A stretch of 64,000 nt of DNA from Haloglomus salinum (lineage in GTDB: Archaea; Halobacteriota; Halobacteria; Halobacteriales; Haloarculaceae): NCBI RefSeq assembly GCF_024298825.1, contig NZ_CP101153.1, positions 992,001 to 1,056,000 on the forward strand. Reading direction: 5' to 3'. Position 1 is the stretch's first letter. The number at the start of each line of letters is the position of its first letter. The position numbers and the translations under genes are program-made. The notes beneath the pieces were generated by a model that was given only the letters and a program-made list of their open reading frames with translations, did not search any database and was not told where the DNA came from. Shown one piece after another: positions 60,605 to 64,000 of this stretch.

Positions 60605-60632
60605 ATGCTGACTACACCCTCTGCATCGGTCA
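60605..60632. repeat. Dispersed ~28-bp motif, copy 2
   Basis: ATGCTGACTACACCCTCTGC then ATCGGTCA. It is nearly identical to the copy at 62804-62831. The motif at 60667 follows after 34 bp, mirroring the spacing at 62804/62869. Confidence 0.65.
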
Positions 60633-60666
60633 CGTCGGTACTGACAGACGATGGGGAGTTCGAAAC

Positions 60667-60698
60667 GGTATTGCTGCATGCAGCGCGCGTATCGGTCA
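60667..60698. repeat. Dispersed ~28-bp motif, copy 3
   Basis: GGTATTGCTGCATGCAGCGC then GCGTATCGGTCA. It matches the copy at 62869-62897 in its CAGCGCGCG and TCGGTCA parts. Confidence 0.6.
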
Positions 60699-60865
60699 CG
60701 AAAGCCGAATCAAGAGTTCCCTGAGCGAATCATCCGATAGAGCGCGTGGAGCAGTCCCCCATCAGTATGTACCGGTACAATCGAGAAGACGACCCAAACG
60801 GTAAGAAGCTATGAGGTGGATTCTATGATACGCTCCCGGCATCTGCTCAACCGAACACGGCAGTT

Positions 60866-61810
60866 TCACGCTTCAGTACGGGACCAGGGACTCAGAGGAC
60901 CACCTGTCGTAATTTGCTCATCAGCAAGGAGCCGATCGTGTACCAGACACGCTGCAATGCCAAACAGCGCGGCCACGATTCCGACGACGCCAAAGGAGGA
61001 AATCACGAGCTCGCTCTCGTTTACCAGGAACACCGACGTGAATACACCCAGGGTGAATGAGCCATGAAAAAACGTCGCGGCGAGCACCGACTGGGCCCGG
61101 ACGGTCAGGTAGGTGTAAATCGGCGACAAAGCCACGGTTGTGACAGTCATCGTGAATATCCCGACCACTGGTTGGTTCGGGAACTGGAGTCCGAGAAGGA
61201 TGAGCGGGGTATGCCAGATTCCCCAGACCAAACCCGTCCATAGCGACAGTTTCCAGAATCCGAGTGGTGCCAACTCCGTAAGCAACAGCCCCCGCCAGCC
61301 GAGTTCTTCGCCGAGGGCGGCGAGCGCGAAGAGCGTCCCCCCGAGGACGAGTCCCAGTCCGGCCAAGAGGACGACTACCGGAACGCCGGTCTGTTCCAGT
61401 TCGGCAATCGTGTCAACGGCTTCCGCCTCCGTGAAGCCGAGTTCGAGCAAGAACGCCGAATACTCTGTCGTAAACGTCGTGCCCGGAAGCACAAGACCGA
61501 CGCCAATCATCGCGGCAGTAAGCCCAACCGGTGCTACCCAGGCGAGGCGAATCCACCGAATGCGCCCTCGGTAAAGACCAGTTCCCTTCCGAATGGATGC
61601 TCGGCGATACCGGAGAAGTGTAATTGCCGCGATGGCAGGGGCCCCCATGAAGACAAGAGTGCCAATGCCCTGCCCGGCGCTACTTCCGATATCGACGTCG
61701 GCGAAATAGAGCACAGCCACACCACCCCAGGAGATGGCAAACGTGAGGACGAGTAACTCCGATACTTTTCGAATATCTACCGGGGGTTGTCGTAACGTTC
61801 TTTCTGACAT
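60866..61810 (-). CDS. CPBP-family intramembrane metalloprotease (CAAX-protease-like)
   Basis: A 314-residue protein with about eight membrane helices. Catalytic blocks: motif 1 ALGEELGWRGLL (Glu-Glu), motif 2 WGIWHTPLILLG (His) and motif 3 ATFFHGSFT (His). CPBP proteases process prenylated or small membrane peptides, and some mediate bacteriocin immunity or stress responses. The ATG at 61810 is preferred to a TTG 18 bp upstream. Lower GC than the chromosomal average. Its partner or substrate is not obvious here. Confidence 0.9.
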   Translation of the reverse strand: MSERTLRQPPVDIRKVSELLVLTFAISWGGVAVLYFADVDIGSSAGQGIGTLVFMGAPAIAAITLLRYRRASIRKGTGLYRGRIRWIRLAWVAPVGLTAAMIGVGLVLPGTTFTTEYSAFLLELGFTEAEAVDTIAELEQTGVPVVVLLAGLGLVLGGTLFALAALGEELGWRGLLLTELAPLGFWKLSLWTGLVWGIWHTPLILLGLQFPNQPVVGIFTMTVTTVALSPIYTYLTVRAQSVLAATFFHGSFTLGVFTSVFLVNESELVISSFGVVGIVAALFGIAACLVHDRLLADEQITTGGPLSPWSRTEA

Positions 61811-62125
61811 GTAGATGTGTTCGTTCAATACAGTGATAACACTGGGGGCGACGATTGATACGCACGCATACTGTGTTGGCGGTTCACGGCCCTCAGAGGT
61901 GAAAGCACATCCACTCGAACAGTTCTACGATACCTACGAACGTCACCAGGTCCGGATAGAGGACCCACCGGCAACTATGCCCAGGATATCCGACGAAACC
62001 CGAACGAATAGCACACCAGGAGCTCGTGGTGCATACAGCCTCTGAGTCGGTCACGCTGGTACTGACAGCGTTCTGCCACGAACCTCACCGGCTGCAGGCC
62101 GCGTACTCATCTCTCCAGCCAGTAC
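61811..62125. other. Gene-free spacer with one dispersed motif copy
   Basis: 315 bp with relatively low GC; no gene seen. The dispersed motif copy lies at 62026-62053, followed by CGCTGGTACTGACAGCG, itself a small palindrome related to sequences after copies 2 and 5. Confidence 0.45.
62026..62053. repeat. Dispersed ~28-bp motif, copy 4
   Basis: GTGGTGCATACAGCCTCTGA then GTCGGTCA. Confidence 0.6.
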
Positions 62126-62767
62126 CTATTCTGAAATCCATTCGATCGTGTCAGCAGTGCCCTGGACGGTCACGCCGATGTTCTCCAATTCCCGGATACC
62201 GCGTTCATATACCCTGGAGGTCGCGTCGGGAACGAAAACCAGCCGATAATCCCGCTCGCTTGCTTCGTAGATTGTCGTTCGCGGACAGTTCGGGAAGTTA
62301 CACCCACAGGCGACGACCGTATCCACCGACCGTGCAGCGAGAAAGTCCTCCAATCCGGTTCGATAGAACGCGCTCCAGCGGGGTTTGTACATAATCCATT
62401 CTTGTGAGCCGATCTCCTGAAAGTCACCGCGGAGCAGCGCCTCGGAATCGATACGCACGTCGGCCGATGGTTTCAATTCCTCAACGAGCTCGGCGCCGTC
62501 AGTTCCAGGCTGGACGATTTCAGCCCCGGCTTCAATCGTTGCCCGCCTGCACTGATCGACGTTTGACCCGTCCTCCTTGTACAACCGGACGACATTAACG
62601 ATCGGTGCGTCCGCAGACCGAAACGCCTCGGCGAGACGCTTCATCTGTGATACTGCCTGAGCGGTCCCCTCAATCTCTGCCGGAGCACCGGGCAACGTGA
62701 AGTCGTTTTGCGTATCGATGGTAAGCAGAACCGAACTCCCCGGACGGGGCTCGATATACTCGTCCAT
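62126..62767 (-). CDS. Cysteine hydrolase (isochorismatase family)
   Basis: A 213-residue protein. The catalytic triad of the family is visible: Asp18 (LLTIDTQNDF), Lys128 (MYKPRWSAFY) and Cys161 (CGCNFPNCPRTTIYEA). The extra Cys residues (C154, C156) in that loop are unusual. Members hydrolyse amides or vinyl ethers (nicotinamide, isochorismate, ureidoacrylate). The substrate cannot be decided. TTAAATCAGG upstream near 62795 may be its promoter on the minus strand. Lies in the repeat-rich accessory region. Confidence 0.88.
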   Translation of the reverse strand: MDEYIEPRPGSSVLLTIDTQNDFTLPGAPAEIEGTAQAVSQMKRLAEAFRSADAPIVNVVRLYKEDGSNVDQCRRATIEAGAEIVQPGTDGAELVEELKPSADVRIDSEALLRGDFQEIGSQEWIMYKPRWSAFYRTGLEDFLAARSVDTVVACGCNFPNCPRTTIYEASERDYRLVFVPDATSRVYERGIRELENIGVTVQGTADTIEWISE

Positions 62768-62803
62768 GCCCCGCAGTGGTGTGCCAGTTCGGTTAAATCA
62801 GGG

Positions 62804-62897
62804 GTGCTGCGTACACCCTCTGCATCGGTCAGGCCGATACTGATTGCGAGTAGTCACGCCTTCTGACCGGTACTGAATACAGCGCGCGAGTCGGTCA
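62804..62897. repeat. Dispersed ~28-bp motif, copies 5 and 6 (paired)
   Basis: Copy 5 (62804-62831) starts GTGCTGCGTACACCCTCTGC; copy 6 (62869-62897) starts GGTACTGAATACAGCGCGCG; both end in TCGGTCA. The pair spacing (65 bp) is close to that of the pair at 60605/60667 (62 bp). Confidence 0.65.
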
Positions 62898-62994
62898 GAC
62901 TCAAGCGGACATCCGCCCGCGATGCGGGAACTGGCGGGCCCCAGGGGCCGGCTGGTGAGAGAGCTTCCGAAAGAGAACTCGCGCGCGAGGATGG

Positions 62995-63546
62995 TCACAC
63001 GTCCAGTTGCCGCTCGAACTCGAAGGTCGCCGCGGCGCCCCCCGCCGCCTGCGGTTTCAGGACCACTGTCACCTGCCCATCGTTGTTCTGGACCTTCCGG
63101 CCGCCGCCGAGCCCCGGGTCGACGTTCTTCGTAATCTCCGACTTCCGGCTCCGGGCGCCGACATCACCGATCGACTGGGTGCCCTCGTAGACCTGGTCGC
63201 CGCCGGTAGACACCGTGATCCCGACCGTCACATCCGCTGCCGGCGCCATCCCGCGGTTCGTGATGGTGTAGGTCACCGTCCGGCAGGTGAACCCGCACTG
63301 GCTGGTACTCTCGGCGAGGCTGGCGTCGAACTCGACGCCCGCGGGCGTGGGCGTCGGACCGCCGGTCGGTGTCGACGCGCCCGTCTCCCCGCCCGTTGCC
63401 GTGGCGTCCGTGGTCGGCGCTTCTGTGGGCGTGAGTGTTTGCTGGTCCGGCGTCGATTCGGGCGTGTCACCGTCGCTCGACGTGTCGTTGCACCCCGAGA
63501 GCGCGACCGCGGCGGCGAGACTTCCCAGGAGGGCCCGTCGGCGCAT
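62995..63546 (-). CDS. Secreted lipoprotein, unknown function
   Basis: A 183-residue protein with signal MRRRALLGSLAAAVALSGC (Arg-rich n-region, lipobox LSGC with Cys19), so it is probably lipid-anchored outside. A Thr/Pro/Asp-rich linker (about 20-70) leads to a beta-sandwich-like domain (about 72-183) with CGFTC and TVTYTITNRGMAPAADVTVG, a pattern of CARDB/FxLYD-like repeats in haloarchaeal surface proteins. Ligand unknown. Confidence 0.8.
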   Translation of the reverse strand: MRRRALLGSLAAAVALSGCNDTSSDGDTPESTPDQQTLTPTEAPTTDATATGGETGASTPTGGPTPTPAGVEFDASLAESTSQCGFTCRTVTYTITNRGMAPAADVTVGITVSTGGDQVYEGTQSIGDVGARSRKSEITKNVDPGLGGGRKVQNNDGQVTVVLKPQAAGGAAATFEFERQLDV

Positions 63547-63673
63547 GCTCGTGTGTCTCGCCTCCAGCGGATAGGTTTACCGTCCGTTCAGGACGGAATC
63601 GACCCCGTCCGATTCGGCCCACTCGCGCCGGGGCGAGGTCGGCATCGGTACTCCACTCGGCTGCGAACCTGCA

Positions 63674-64000
63674 TCACGCCCCGACCACCACCGCGTGCCC
63701 ACAGGCGGCACAGTAACCGCCATCCACACTGACGGCCTCGTGCGTGCTGGGCCGGAGCAGTTCCTCTACTGCAGGCCGTCCAGTATCCGCGCCGGTCGTC
63801 GGCCGTCGGGTAGACGAGGATGAGCAGTGGCACCAGAACCATCGTCCACACCGTTGGCGAGAGCGTGGGAATCGTATAGAAGGTCGTGTAGAGGTAGCTG
63901 GCCAGCCCCAGGAGCGGCGCAAACACGACCGTCGGGGCGACCGGACCCAGCCGCGCCGCGGTCGGCGAGCCGTCCAGGCCGTACGTGGCGGTGACGGAGG
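63674..64000 (-). pseudogene. Partial membrane/zinc-ribbon gene with an apparent frameshift (runs off the window)
   Basis: From the right edge the minus strand reads SVTATYGLDGSPTAARLGPV, then two hydrophobic helices (FAPLLGLASYLYTTF, TMVLVPLLILVYPTADDR). A shift near 63787-63795 leads into GADTGRPAVEELLRPSTHEA and VSVDGGYCAACGHAVVVGA to the TGA at 63674-63676. The C-terminal CAAC belongs to a half zinc-ribbon. The continuous sense across the shift suggests a one-base sequence error or recent inactivation. The N-terminus is outside the window. Confidence 0.7.

Noticed and set aside
59367-62897. CRISPR array from the dispersed 28-bp motif
   Set aside because: Copies are too diverged and irregularly spaced (62 bp to 1.4 kb), with genes between them and no cas genes in the window.
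62804-62897. tRNA-Pro-linked integrative element spanning 58.8-62.9 kb
   Set aside because: No duplicate of the tRNA-Pro 3' end and no integrase were found, so only an accessory-looking region can be claimed.

Overview
The window is from a haloarchaeon (class Halobacteria); genus not assigned. Evidence seen directly: very high GC over most of the sequence, strongly acidic proteins, twin-arginine signals on secreted proteins (5670, 7838, 19150), archaeal-type CDP/CMP kinase next to Cbf5, archaeal/eukaryote-type ProRS, aldehyde:ferredoxin oxidoreductase, short A/T promoter islands in GC-rich DNA, and many ATGA or leaderless-looking starts.

Layout. 1-2.3 kb: end of a probable TrkA-type regulator, a small Cys-rich protein, TrkH and a small membrane protein (K+ uptake). 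2.3-5.4 kb: a beta-propeller sugar-enzyme-like protein, a LiaF-like membrane protein and FxsA. 5.6-9.9 kb: two Tat-exported phosphatases in tandem (PhoD-like and purple-acid-phosphatase-like). 10-11.9 kb: hybrid sensor kinase. 11.9-14.5 kb: tRNA-Ile(GAU) followed by a 2.45-kb integrated mini-element with a tyrosine recombinase, bounded by direct repeats of the tRNA 3' end. 14.5-15.3 kb: VapBC-type toxin-antitoxin pair. 15.6-19 kb: acyltransferase, second sensor kinase, tandem duplicated zinc-finger micro-proteins, monooxygenase. 19-25 kb: peptide-type ABC binding protein, phosphoglycolate phosphatase, MBL hydrolase, several small proteins, ferredoxin. 25.2 kb: tRNA-Leu(UAA) with a duplicated 3' end, then a third sensor kinase. 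28-35 kb: subtilisin-like protease beside a membrane-anchored winged-helix regulator, GatB, methyltransferase, aminotransferase.

35-58 kb is mostly housekeeping (ProRS, ThrRS, CMP kinase, Cbf5, GatB nearby, leucine/glutamate-type dehydrogenase, AOR, antiporter, AzlCD, acyl-CoA ligase, thioesterase, MscS). It is interrupted by three long gene-free GC-rich segments (about 35.34-35.91, 45.07-45.55 and 54.19-54.87 kb). These share terminal inverted repeats and internal blocks and look like copies of one non-coding element family. 58.7-63 kb, after tRNA-Pro(GGG), is an accessory-looking stretch: gene remnants, a CBS protein with a HEPN-like C-terminus, a CPBP protease, an isochorismatase-like hydrolase and at least six copies of a degenerate ~28-bp motif. 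The right edge holds a lipoprotein and a frameshifted partial membrane/zinc-ribbon gene.

How genes relate. Bacterial-type ThrRS (45631) coexists with a degenerate archaeal-type ThrRS that keeps editing-like and anticodon-binding domains (49379). Two sensor kinases carry N-terminal receiver domains whose closest relative here is the receiver fused to a CheF-like domain at 56587. The TrkH/TrkA-like pair at the left end and the antiporter with TrkA domains at 42102 both serve ion homeostasis, as expected for a salt-in halophile. All functional calls come from motif and family recognition by eye; no search was run.
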